DNA from: Mariprofundaceae bacterium
GTDB taxonomy: Bacteria; Pseudomonadota; Zetaproteobacteria; Mariprofundales; Mariprofundaceae
NCBI GenBank assembly: GCA_030950825.1
Contig: JAUZQT010000088.1
Location: forward strand, 1 to 6,063
Length of the DNA: 6,063 bases
Reading direction: 5' to 3'
The notes beneath the pieces were generated by a model, which had not been told where the DNA came from, ran no database searches, and saw only the letters and a program-made list of their open reading frames with translations. Shown here piece after piece: positions 1-5,979 of the stretch. Position numbers and translations under genes: made by a program. Every line of letters begins with the position of its first letter. Position 1 is the first letter of the stretch.

Positions 1-253
1 GAATAGCGGAGAAGGCTCGCAAGGATCCATCGTGTCAGTTTACAAGTTTGTTTCATCTGATGACGAAGGAGATGTTGTGGGGATGCTTTATGCGGCTGAA
101 GGACAATGCCGCAGCAGGTATCGATCAGGTAACCAAAGAGGGGCTTGGATACAATGATTGAAAAGCAAGTATAGTGTGACACCAGCGGGGAACTGTCTGG
201 AAAATAGAAAAACAAATACCTGCTTACACAATCAGAGGTTCGGTCTACTCGAC
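1..253 (+). mobile_element. Group II intron relic with 3' end
   Basis: The reverse transcriptase fragment at 3-161 is followed by about 75 bases without a frame and then by GGTTC and GGTCTACTCGAC (242-253). The string CTACTCGAC closely matches the 3' end (domain VI, containing the branch-point adenosine) of many bacterial group II introns, and GGTTC just before it could be the end of domain V. I therefore read 1-253 as the right part of an internally deleted intron. Most of the ORF and most of domains IV-VI are missing, so it should be unable to splice or move. The exact right boundary (about 253) is inferred from the start of the repeat homology at 254. The intron's 5' half would lie to the left of the window. 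Confidence 0.6.
3..161 (+). pseudogene. Truncated group II intron-encoded reverse transcriptase (N-terminal fragment)
   Basis: An open frame enters from the left edge and stops at TGA 159-161, giving 52 residues. It reads EKARKDPSCQFTSL, then HLMTKEMLWGCFMRLKDN and AAAGIDQVTKEG. This is the typical start of the reverse transcriptase domain of bacterial group II intron maturases (RT-0/RT-1 region: an E-K-A-R-K-D-P stretch, then F-T-S-L, then a short helix and A-A-G-I-D-x-V-T). Such proteins normally run to about 400 residues or more and continue with the YxDD catalytic box, the maturase (X) domain and often an HNH domain. None of these follow, so the protein is inactive. After the VTKEG motif the frame loses family character within a few codons and ends. 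This suggests an internal deletion that removed almost all of the ORF. The part before base 3 is outside the window. The family call is by motif recognition only. Confidence 0.82.
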
Positions 254-317
254 AATCGTTGTGATGATTGCGGATAAAGGGGCAAGCAAGGGCACGACAA
301 TATTTATGGCTAAAGGG
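254..317 (+). repeat. Decayed, tip-deleted copy of the palindromic element found before topA
   Basis: Two segments align without gaps to the element at 2683-2843. Bases 254-272 match its left arm 2698-2716 (16 of 19). Bases 268-308 match its right arm 2792-2832 (32 of 41). All 12 mismatches in these segments are transitions. The two segments meet at a shared TTGCGG/TGCGC-like junction, so about 75 bases of hairpin tip are missing. Weak similarity continues to about 317 (shared TAA and G-rich end), where the perfect terminal repeat of the intact copy has been lost. The copy begins exactly where the group II intron motif ends. Confidence 0.65.
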
Positions 318-467
318 CAGTCCTAGCCCTCTATAAAAACGATCCTTATGTTGAATACCCAGAGAATATTCATAAAGTTGCATCGTATGTTCGGGCATGC
401 CATGCTTGCGTTAGTGCACAGCCCATGGCATTCATGTCATACTTTGGGGTTTCATGAGGGTATTTTA
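318..467 (+). other. Leader of the LysM gene, non-coding
   Basis: The longest open frame covers 348-467, but this part is not family-like and the better start is at 468. An 8-bp inverted repeat, ATGCCATG at 397-404 and CATGGCAT at 424-431, encloses a 19-base loop. GGGC (393-396) with GCCC (421-424) offers a competing pairing. TATAAA at 332-337 resembles a -10 box but has no matching -35 box at the right distance, so no promoter is called. A role of the inverted repeat in translation control is only a possibility. Confidence 0.4.
456..460 (+). promoter_or_regulatory. Ribosome binding site of the LysM gene (decides the start)
   Basis: GAGGG lies 7 bases before ATG 468. It is the only good Shine-Dalgarno match in front of any in-frame start of this ORF, and the first codons after it encode a signal peptide. 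The upstream ATG at 348 has no such site. Confidence 0.75.
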
Positions 468-1526
468 ATGTTACATCGACTTTTCATTGCTGCTATCTGC
501 AGCTTTATTATGTTTTCTGTATCGTACACAGTTCAAGCCAATGAACGTACCTTACCTGAAACTATCTCATCAGAAGATTTAAAACCAAATTTACCCCAGC
601 CTTATGTCGTAAAAAAAGGTGATACACTATGGGATATTGCCAATTATTTTTTTAAAAATCCACACAAGTGGTTGAAAATATGGGAAAAGAACCTTTACAT
701 CACGAACCCAGACCTCATCTATCCAGGTAATAATATTTGGTTTAAACCAGAGAAAAAGAAACAAAAAACGCTTACACTAAGCATCGTTCGGGCACAGCCC
801 ACGATTATCAATAAACCAGTGGAGCGTTTGGAAAAGAAGATGGACACCAGTCTTTTGGTCACGGCTCTATCCAGACAAAGTTTTATCAGCCCAGATGCAC
901 TGGACGGTGTCGGCTATCTGCTTGACTCTGAAGATGAACGCATCAATTACGCGACCAACGATTCTGTATATATTAAAATGCTGAAGCCTGCAAAGGTAGG
1001 CGAGCTCTTTGATGTCTTTCGTAGCAGCGATGTGATTTATGATCCAGATACTGGTGAGCCTGTGGGCGCTCTGGTCAAACACTTGGGGCAAATTGAAATT
1101 ACCTCACATTCAGGCGGTATTTACCGTGGCATGATCACCAAAAATTTTGAAGAGATCTCACGTGCTGATCGCCTAAAACCTGCCGATAAGGTTACCACGA
1201 AAATTGAGCCGCATTTCCCTGAGAAAAAGCTACATGGCAAGGTGTTATACATCCGTAACGATGCTGCCGAAGCAGGGCAGAATCAAATTATTGCCATCAA
1301 CCTTGGCTTGGGTCAAGAATTAAAAGCGGGAACAATACTCTCTGTTCACCGCGCTGGACGTACAATTATTGATCAGCTAACGGGCGAAGAAACCCTTCTC
1401 CCAGAAGAGAAGATTGGCGAAATCATGGTTTTGGTTGCGCATCAACATGCCTCCTTGGCATTGGTGCTTCACTCTTCCTACTCCATCAATATTGGTGATG
1501 CCATACACAGTAAAGCGGAGCGCTAA
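468..1526 (+). CDS. Secreted LysM-domain protein encoded next to dprA
   Basis: This is a 352-residue predicted exported protein that should bind peptidoglycan through one LysM domain; no enzymatic domain is visible. Residues 1-24 form a signal peptide: MLHR, a hydrophobic core, and a probable cut after VQA, before NE. The LysM domain spans about 46-92, from YVVKKGDTLWDIA to NPDLIYPGNNIWF. This is the longer variant with tryptophans in the middle (KWLKIWEKN). A lysine-rich linker follows (93-100). The rest contains two related motifs, DPDTGEPVG with GQIEI (192-211) and DQLTGEETLLPEEKIGEIMV (302-321), which suggest a duplicated beta-rich unit. LysM proteins of similar length and C-terminal pattern are known directly upstream of dprA in gammaproteobacteria, but their function is not established. 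The start at 468 is chosen over 348 because of the GAGGG site and the signal peptide. dprA follows after 24 bp, so co-transcription is likely. Confidence 0.88.
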   Translation: MLHRLFIAAICSFIMFSVSYTVQANERTLPETISSEDLKPNLPQPYVVKKGDTLWDIANYFFKNPHKWLKIWEKNLYITNPDLIYPGNNIWFKPEKKKQKTLTLSIVRAQPTIINKPVERLEKKMDTSLLVTALSRQSFISPDALDGVGYLLDSEDERINYATNDSVYIKMLKPAKVGELFDVFRSSDVIYDPDTGEPVGALVKHLGQIEITSHSGGIYRGMITKNFEEISRADRLKPADKVTTKIEPHFPEKKLHGKVLYIRNDAAEAGQNQIIAINLGLGQELKAGTILSVHRAGRTIIDQLTGEETLLPEEKIGEIMVLVAHQHASLALVLHSSYSINIGDAIHSKAER

Positions 1527-1550
1527 AGAATTCTAAGAAAACCAGTCAAC

Positions 1551-2645
1551 ATGACACCATCCGCGCCAGCCATGGCGGCTCTACGGCTGTCTTTGGTGCG
1601 CGGTGTCGGTGTGTATATTGCGCGTCAACTGCTTGAAGCACTGGGTTCCTATGAAAGTGTTTGGCACAGCTCAGACTCCCAGTGGGCACAAATTGAGGGT
1701 ATTGGCCCAAAACTACTATCGGCGTTAAAAGGCTCCGATATGACACAAGCAGAGCATATTGCAAAACAATGCCAGCAAGCAAGCATTCAGTTGTTATGCA
1801 GTGAAGATGCTGATTACCCAAATATATTAAACAGCAATGATGATGCACCATTGCTGTTGTTCGTGCGTGGTGATGCCCGTGCATTATCTCACCCGCAACC
1901 CTTAGCTATTGTAGGCGCGCGCAAATCCAGTCATGAAAGTAAAATGATTGCCAAACGCTGGAGTCAATATTTTTCAGAGCATCACATACTGGTCATCAGC
2001 GGCATGGCCTATGGTATTGATGCCGCAGCACATAGCGGTGCACTGGGTGGCGCAACACCCACTATTGCCGTATTGGGCTGTGGTCTTCTACGTTTGCAGG
2101 CAAGGCAAGAGCAGCAGGTTGCGGCAATTATTGAGCACGGAGGCTGTGTAGTAAGTGAATTTTTGCCCGAACAGGCTGCCCGACCAGAGAATTTCCCCCA
2201 GCGCAACCGGATTATTGCTGGTTTGGCACAGGCCACGCTGGTGATAGAAGCAGATATTCGTTCAGGCTCTATTATTACCGCCAATCATGCAGCAAGTTAT
2301 GGCCGTGAAGTGTTGGCGACCCCTGGATCCGTATTAAACAATGGTCATGCTGGGTGCCATCAGCTCATTCGGGATGGTGCGAATTTAATTGATAGCCCTG
2401 AACAGTTGTTGCAACTACTCAATTGGCAGCTAGATATAGCTTCAGAGAATACCCCTTTTGTGTCCGATAACGAGGCAGAAATGGCTGTTTTCCATGCTTT
2501 ACAGCATGATATTCTACATTTGGATGCCTTGTCGGAAGCTTGTAGCTTGACCGTGCCAGCGCTTTCCCCCATCTTGCTCGACCTTGAACTACGGGGTGTT
2601 ATTGAACGTTTGGCTGGTAGTCGTTATACCCTTGGAGGGCTATAG
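1551..2645 (+). CDS. dprA: DNA processing protein DprA (DNA-protecting protein)
   Basis: DprA binds single-stranded DNA entering during natural transformation and loads RecA on it in the cytoplasm. The 364 residues show the family layout. An N-terminal helix-hairpin-helix-like region (about 10-60) contains VRGVG and IEGIGPKLL. The extended Rossmann domain (about 85-290) carries VGARKS (121-126), SGMAYGIDAAAH (150-161), RPENFPQRNRIIAGL (211-225), SGSIITA (238-244), GREVLATPG (251-259) and GCHQLIRDGA (268-277). A C-terminal winged-helix-like domain spans about 308-364. One odd point: after VLGCGL the family usually has a tyrosine-proline pair (GLDxxYP), while here the sequence is GLLRLQAR, one residue shorter and without YP. 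The start at 1551 has only a weak ribosome binding site (TAAG). ATG 1572 (Met8) is an alternative, still ahead of LRLSLVRGVG. The frame is otherwise intact and probably functional. Confidence 0.96.
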   Translation: MTPSAPAMAALRLSLVRGVGVYIARQLLEALGSYESVWHSSDSQWAQIEGIGPKLLSALKGSDMTQAEHIAKQCQQASIQLLCSEDADYPNILNSNDDAPLLLFVRGDARALSHPQPLAIVGARKSSHESKMIAKRWSQYFSEHHILVISGMAYGIDAAAHSGALGGATPTIAVLGCGLLRLQARQEQQVAAIIEHGGCVVSEFLPEQAARPENFPQRNRIIAGLAQATLVIEADIRSGSIITANHAASYGREVLATPGSVLNNGHAGCHQLIRDGANLIDSPEQLLQLLNWQLDIASENTPFVSDNEAEMAVFHALQHDILHLDALSEACSLTVPALSPILLDLELRGVIERLAGSRYTLGGL

Positions 2646-2669
2646 CTAAGGAGCGTGCACGTTCCTTAG
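2646..2669 (+). terminator. Near-perfect palindrome right after dprA, possible terminator
   Basis: The 24 bases directly after the dprA stop form a palindrome: CTAAGGA at 2646-2652 pairs with TCCTTAG at 2663-2669, with GCGTGCACGT between. The only non-Watson-Crick pair is G2653 with T2662, which is a G-U pair in RNA. The hairpin position fits the end of the LysM-dprA transcript. However, the following bases (TCGCGTCCTTT) are not a real T-run, so it would be a weak intrinsic terminator. A protein-binding palindrome is the alternative. Confidence 0.4.
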
Positions 2670-2682
2670 TCGCGTCCTTTAG

Positions 2683-2843
2683 CCCGCATTATTCATGAAT
2701 CGCCGTGATGATCGCGCCGAAGCTTTGTTTGCAACGAATTTTTTGCCATGAGTGCCGTAGCCATGCATACGGTCGATTGGCAAAGGATTCGTTGCGGACA
2801 AAGGAGCAAGCGAGGGCGCAGCAGCATTTGTGAATAATGCGGG
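2683..2843 (+). mobile_element. 161-bp palindromic MITE-like element with terminal inverted repeats
   Basis: The ends are perfect 13-bp inverted repeats: CCCGCATTATTCA (2683-2695) and TGAATAATGCGGG (2831-2843). They are flanked immediately by TTAG on both sides (2679-2682 and 2844-2847), consistent with a 4-bp target-site duplication. The two arms (2683-2748 and 2778-2843, 66 bases each) align without gaps at 41 of 66 positions. The outer about 18 and the inner 26 positions pair well, and the remaining non-matches in the inner stem are G-U pairs. The middle of about 20 bases does not pair. The tip has its own 5-bp stem, CCGTA 2755-2759 with TACGG 2768-2772. No ORF is inside, so movement would need a transposase supplied elsewhere. 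A relative lies at 254-317. CC-starting ends with a 4-bp duplication occur in IS1380-type elements among others, but the parent family is not proven. Confidence 0.72.
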
Positions 2844-2875
2844 TTAGTTACATTGATTATTGTTGAAATCGTTAT

Positions 2876-2880
2876 GGAGG
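2876..2880 (+). promoter_or_regulatory. Ribosome binding site of topA
   Basis: GGAGG is 7 bases before ATG 2888, an optimal spacing, and supports this start for topA. The stretch between the palindromic element and this site (2848-2875) is AT-rich and could hold a promoter, but no clear -35/-10 pair could be read. Confidence 0.8.
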
Positions 2881-2887
2881 ATGATAC

Positions 2888-5152
2888 ATGAGTGCAGTGG
2901 TGGTAGTGGAGTCTCCCGCAAAATCAAAAACCATTGAGAAGTATTTGGGTAAAGGATATAAGGTGCTTGCATCGTATGGTCATGTGCGAGCCTTTCCAAA
3001 AAAAGATGGATCAGTGGATCCAGAAAATAATTTTGCACTCAAGTATCAAGTTATTGAAGATAAAGAAAAGCGTATTAGTGCCATTCAAAAAGCTTTAAAA
3101 CGTGCTGATACCTTGATTCTTGCCAGCGATTTGGATCGTGAAGGTGAGGCCATTGCATGGCATGTTGCGGATGAATTAAAATCTCGTGGTGCATTGGAAG
3201 GCAAGAAGATTCAGCGCATTACTTTTAACGAAATTACCAAAAAAGCCATTAATGCGGCAATGGCGAATCCTTTACAGATTAATATGCCATTGGTGGATGC
3301 ACAACAGGCGCGTAGTGCTTTGGATTATTTGGTTGGTTTCACCTTATCACCGCTATTGTGGCGTAAAATTCGTGGTGGGCTTTCAGCTGGCCGCGTGCAA
3401 TCGGTTGCTCTGCGACTAATTTGTGAGCGTGAGCAGCATATTCGCGATTTTAAACCCAAAGAATATTGGACGATTGAGGCCACTTGCGAAGCAAAAAATG
3501 GCGATTTTGAATCGCATTTGCATATTATGGATGGCGAAAAACTCAGTAAATTTTCACTGTCCAATGGTGTTTCGGCACGTGCTGCAGCCCGCCTTGTTGA
3601 ACAGGGCGATTTCACCATATCCGAAATTCAGAAAAAACAGGCTAGGCAACACCCTGCCGCACCATTCATTACATCCAGCCTGCAAATGGATGCCTCGCGC
3701 AAACTTGGTTTTACAGCACGAAAAACCATGCAAATTGCACAAAAATTGTATGAAGGTATTGAAGTTGATGGTGAACCCGTTGGTTTGATTACTTATATGC
3801 GTACTGATTCGATTGCATTATCCGATGATGCGCTGAGCGATATGCGTTCGTATATTTCTTCTCAATGGGGCAATGATTATTTGCCCGCAAAGCCGCGTGT
3901 GTTTAAGTCCAAGAGTAAAAATGCTCAAGAGGCGCATGAAGCTATTCGTCCAACATCCATTGCCCGTACGCCCAACGCTATGCGCTCTATATTGGATGCG
4001 GATAATCACAAGCTTTATACATTAATCTGGAAGCGCGCTTTGGCTTCTCAAATGTCTGCGGCCATTCTTGATCAAGTGCGTGTTGATATTGTATCAGGCG
4101 ATTTAACATTACGAGCTACAGGCTCTGTTTTGGCATTTCCAGGCTTTAGGAAATTGTATATTGAAGGTACGGATGAGCCTGCTAAAGATGATAAAGATCG
4201 TCTCTTGCCAGTTATGGAAGTCGGTGATGCCATCAATACTCAGGCGATCAACCCCAAGCAGCATTTCACCGAGCCCAAACCACGCTTCAGTGAAGCAACC
4301 CTCGTCAAAGAGCTTGAAAGCCATGGCATTGGGCGCCCTTCAACATACGCCTCTATTTTGAATGTGTTACGCACACGCGACTATGTGGAAATGGATAAAA
4401 AGCGTTTTGTGCCAACCGATGTTGGCGAAATTGTAAGTCGTTTTTTAACTACCTACTTCACAGATATTGTTGAAACTAATTTTACTGCAGAGATTGAAGC
4501 ACAGCTTGATGCTGTTGCACGCGGTGAACAAGAATGGCGACCATTACTGCATGATTTTTGGGTACCCTTTAAAGCCCGTGTTGATGATACCATGGAGAAT
4601 GTTAAACGCTCTGATGTCACCCATGAAAAAACAGATGAGATTTGTACAGAATGTGGCAAACCAATGGCGATTAAATTGGGGCGGTATGGGAAATTCTTGG
4701 CCTGTACTGGTTACCCTGAATGCAAACAAGCCAAGCCGCTGGGTGGTGATGGTGAAGCACCTGAACCCGAAGTTTCGGATCAGAAGTGTGATGTCTGTGG
4801 TGAGGCCATGTTTATTAAACAGGGGCGTTATGGAAAGTTCTTGGGCTGTTCTGGATACCCTGAATGTAAAGGTATTCAACCTTTGGAAAAGCCCAAGGAT
4901 ACTGGTATTGCTTGCCCCGACTGTGGTAAGGGAACATTTTTAGAGAAAAAATCACGCCGTGGCAAGGTGTTTTATTCTTGCTCCAAATATCCCAAGTGCA
5001 AAAAAGCACTATGGAATAAGCCGATTGACAAACCATGCCCTGAGTGTGGCGCACCCTATATCACAGAAAAAACCACCAAGCGGCGCGGTACCGAACATGT
5101 ATGTGATTCCGAAGTTTGCACTTGGATTGAGCAGATCGAAGCAACTGAATAA
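2888..5152 (+). CDS. topA: DNA topoisomerase I (type IA)
   Basis: TopA relaxes negatively supercoiled DNA by cutting one strand through a 5'-phosphotyrosine link, which limits supercoiling behind RNA polymerase. The 754 residues contain the toprim domain (about 3-140) with E8 in VVVESPAKSKTI and the metal-binding D81, D83 and E85 of DLDREGEAIAWH. The core domains follow, including SAGRVQSVALRLICERE (166-182) and the catalytic tyrosine Y303 with R305 in YMRTDS. ESHGIGRPSTYA (477-488) is also typical. The C-terminal part has four zinc-ribbon units, each with four cysteines: C586/589/606/612, C634/637/654/660, C676/679/698/704 and C717/720/739/744. Units one and two are nearly identical. E. coli TopA is longer (about 865 residues), while about 750-770 is usual for other proteobacteria. 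The strong GGAGG site fixes the start. The stop overlaps the rimI start by one base. No defect is visible. Confidence 0.98.
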   Translation: MSAVVVVESPAKSKTIEKYLGKGYKVLASYGHVRAFPKKDGSVDPENNFALKYQVIEDKEKRISAIQKALKRADTLILASDLDREGEAIAWHVADELKSRGALEGKKIQRITFNEITKKAINAAMANPLQINMPLVDAQQARSALDYLVGFTLSPLLWRKIRGGLSAGRVQSVALRLICEREQHIRDFKPKEYWTIEATCEAKNGDFESHLHIMDGEKLSKFSLSNGVSARAAARLVEQGDFTISEIQKKQARQHPAAPFITSSLQMDASRKLGFTARKTMQIAQKLYEGIEVDGEPVGLITYMRTDSIALSDDALSDMRSYISSQWGNDYLPAKPRVFKSKSKNAQEAHEAIRPTSIARTPNAMRSILDADNHKLYTLIWKRALASQMSAAILDQVRVDIVSGDLTLRATGSVLAFPGFRKLYIEGTDEPAKDDKDRLLPVMEVGDAINTQAINPKQHFTEPKPRFSEATLVKELESHGIGRPSTYASILNVLRTRDYVEMDKKRFVPTDVGEIVSRFLTTYFTDIVETNFTAEIEAQLDAVARGEQEWRPLLHDFWVPFKARVDDTMENVKRSDVTHEKTDEICTECGKPMAIKLGRYGKFLACTGYPECKQAKPLGGDGEAPEPEVSDQKCDVCGEAMFIKQGRYGKFLGCSGYPECKGIQPLEKPKDTGIACPDCGKGTFLEKKSRRGKVFYSCSKYPKCKKALWNKPIDKPCPECGAPYITEKTTKRRGTEHVCDSEVCTWIEQIEATE
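4664..4870 (+). repeat. Tandem zinc-ribbon repeat inside topA
   Basis: The 63 bases at 4664-4726 and at 4808-4870 (144 bases apart) are identical at 51 positions and encode 17 of 21 identical residues (MxIKxGRYGKFLxCxGYPECK). Most differences are at third positions or in the few variable residues. This is a coding repeat belonging to the first two zinc ribbons of TopA, which bind single-stranded DNA and, in E. coli, RNA polymerase. Confidence 0.85.
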
Positions 5153-5649
5153 TGCCGCCATTGATGGCATACCGTTTGGGCAGTGTGGATGATATTGATG
5201 CGGTTTATGCCTTAAATATACAGTTGTTCGCCGAAAACTGGTCTAAAAAATCCTTGCTGGATGTGATGCGGTCTGGGTTCAACCTGCATGTCTGTGAGAT
5301 CTCTGAGCAACTTGTTGGTTATATCCTAAGCCAAGATATATTTGATGAAGTACATATTATGCAAGTCGGCGTTGATCCGTCATGCCAACGTCAAGGCATT
5401 GCCAAAAAACTCAGCCAAGATTTACTTGCCGACAAACACGATTATGCGCTTGCCTTGCTTGAAGTACGCGCCTCAAATATTGCCGCCCAAAATCTTTATG
5501 CCCAATTGGGTTTTAACGAAGTCGCTCGTAGAAAATCCTATTACGTGCCAGAAAATAAGGGCGAGTCGCGTGAAGATGCGATTTTAATGACGCTCGACAT
5601 AATGAATAAGGTTAGATCGTGTGAGATAAGCAAACCACGATATGAATGA
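5152..5649 (+). CDS. rimI: Ribosomal-protein-alanine N-acetyltransferase RimI (GNAT family)
   Basis: RimI transfers acetyl from acetyl-CoA to the N-terminal alanine of ribosomal protein S18 and, in some bacteria, to other proteins. The 165 residues carry the GNAT fold: VGVDPSCQRQGIAKKL (72-87) with the acetyl-CoA loop QRQGIA (79-84), then LLEVRASNIAAQNLYAQLGF (102-121) and RRKSYY (126-131). E104 and Y116 occupy the positions of the proposed catalytic base and acid (E103 and Y115 in Salmonella RimI). The start ATG 5152-5154 shares its A with the topA stop (TAATG), which suggests translational coupling; ATG 5164 (Met5) is an alternative. The family normally ends near DAILMTLDI (about residue 150), so the last about 15 residues look like an extension. 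General GNAT identity is certain; RimI itself is likely from motifs and size. Confidence 0.9.
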   Translation: MPPLMAYRLGSVDDIDAVYALNIQLFAENWSKKSLLDVMRSGFNLHVCEISEQLVGYILSQDIFDEVHIMQVGVDPSCQRQGIAKKLSQDLLADKHDYALALLEVRASNIAAQNLYAQLGFNEVARRKSYYVPENKGESREDAILMTLDIMNKVRSCEISKPRYE

Positions 5650-5959
5650 ATATTCGACTGGTGGGGTCTTCTCTGAACTCCAATCATCCCCAATATAAAT
5701 GGATATTTTAGCTCTAATTAGGGGGAGGCTGCTTCAAAATACAACAAAAAGTAGAATTCCACTTTGGAAGAGCCAAGAAAACGATAATACCCATCCTTCA
5801 TGGCTGGCTATTCATGCTTTTCTTATTTTGCGAACGGATCTCTCATGTCATGTTTGGCAAATCAAAAACCATTGCTATTATGCGGTTAATTTGGCACTGG
5901 GCTTGAGCGATTCCATCATTATAAAAAGATCAAGGCTTACCAAGTGTATTTGATGCGTT
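5650..5959. other. Intergenic stretch with no recognisable intact gene
   Basis: About 310 bases separate rimI from the end of a minus-strand gene. An 84-codon plus-strand frame at 5699-5953 has no ribosome binding site and no family character, so it is not called. No RNA gene, insertion-sequence end or strong terminator was seen between the two convergent genes. A possible broken frame is listed separately at 5718-5979. Confidence 0.5.
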
Positions 5960-5979
5960 TTATGCAAAACGCTGAGTGA
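5718..5979 (+). pseudogene. Possible broken reading frame, hydrophobic, unidentified
   Basis: Open from 5718, this frame reads VEFHFGRAKKTIIPILHGWL, then FMLFLFCERI and GKSKTIAIMRLIWHWA, and ends at TGA 5904-5906. Moving one base forward there, the reading continues as LERFHHYKKIKAYQVYLMRF and QNAE to TGA 5977-5979. The residue make-up (a hydrophobic GWLFMLFLF segment, then basic and aromatic stretches) looks more protein-like than the longer ORF in the other frame. There is no start codon with a ribosome binding site, so at best it is a decayed remnant. I do not recognise the family, and chance is quite possible. Its end overlaps the minus-strand gene by about 20 bases. Confidence 0.2.
5955..5972. 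repeat. Perfect short inverted repeat at the end of the minus-strand gene
   Basis: GCGTTTT (5955-5961), loop ATGC (5962-5965) and AAAACGC (5966-5972) form a perfect 7-bp stem with a 4-base loop. It spans the stop codon of the minus-strand gene and lies between two convergent genes. No T-run follows on either strand, so it is not a classical terminator. Confidence 0.4.

Noticed and set aside
314..330. Hairpin AGGGC with GCCCT and a 7-base loop before the LysM gene
   Set aside because: The stem is only 5 bp and no T-run follows. It lies at the decayed end of the repeat copy and is likely incidental.
1546..1884. 112-residue minus-strand frame over the start of dprA
   Set aside because: It is antisense to well-supported dprA coding sequence, has no family character and no ribosome binding site.
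4467..4943. 158-codon plus-strand frame inside topA
   Set aside because: It is a shifted shadow of the zinc-ribbon part of topA, where all conserved cysteines belong to the topA frame.
5876..5890. ATTATGCGGTTAA, similar to the outer end of the palindromic element (AATAATGCGGGTTAG)
   Set aside because: The similarity covers only about a dozen bases with a gap, and no second end or arm is nearby; chance is likely.
5699..5953. 84-codon plus-strand frame after rimI
   Set aside because: No ribosome binding site precedes it, the composition is not protein-like, and no motif was recognised.
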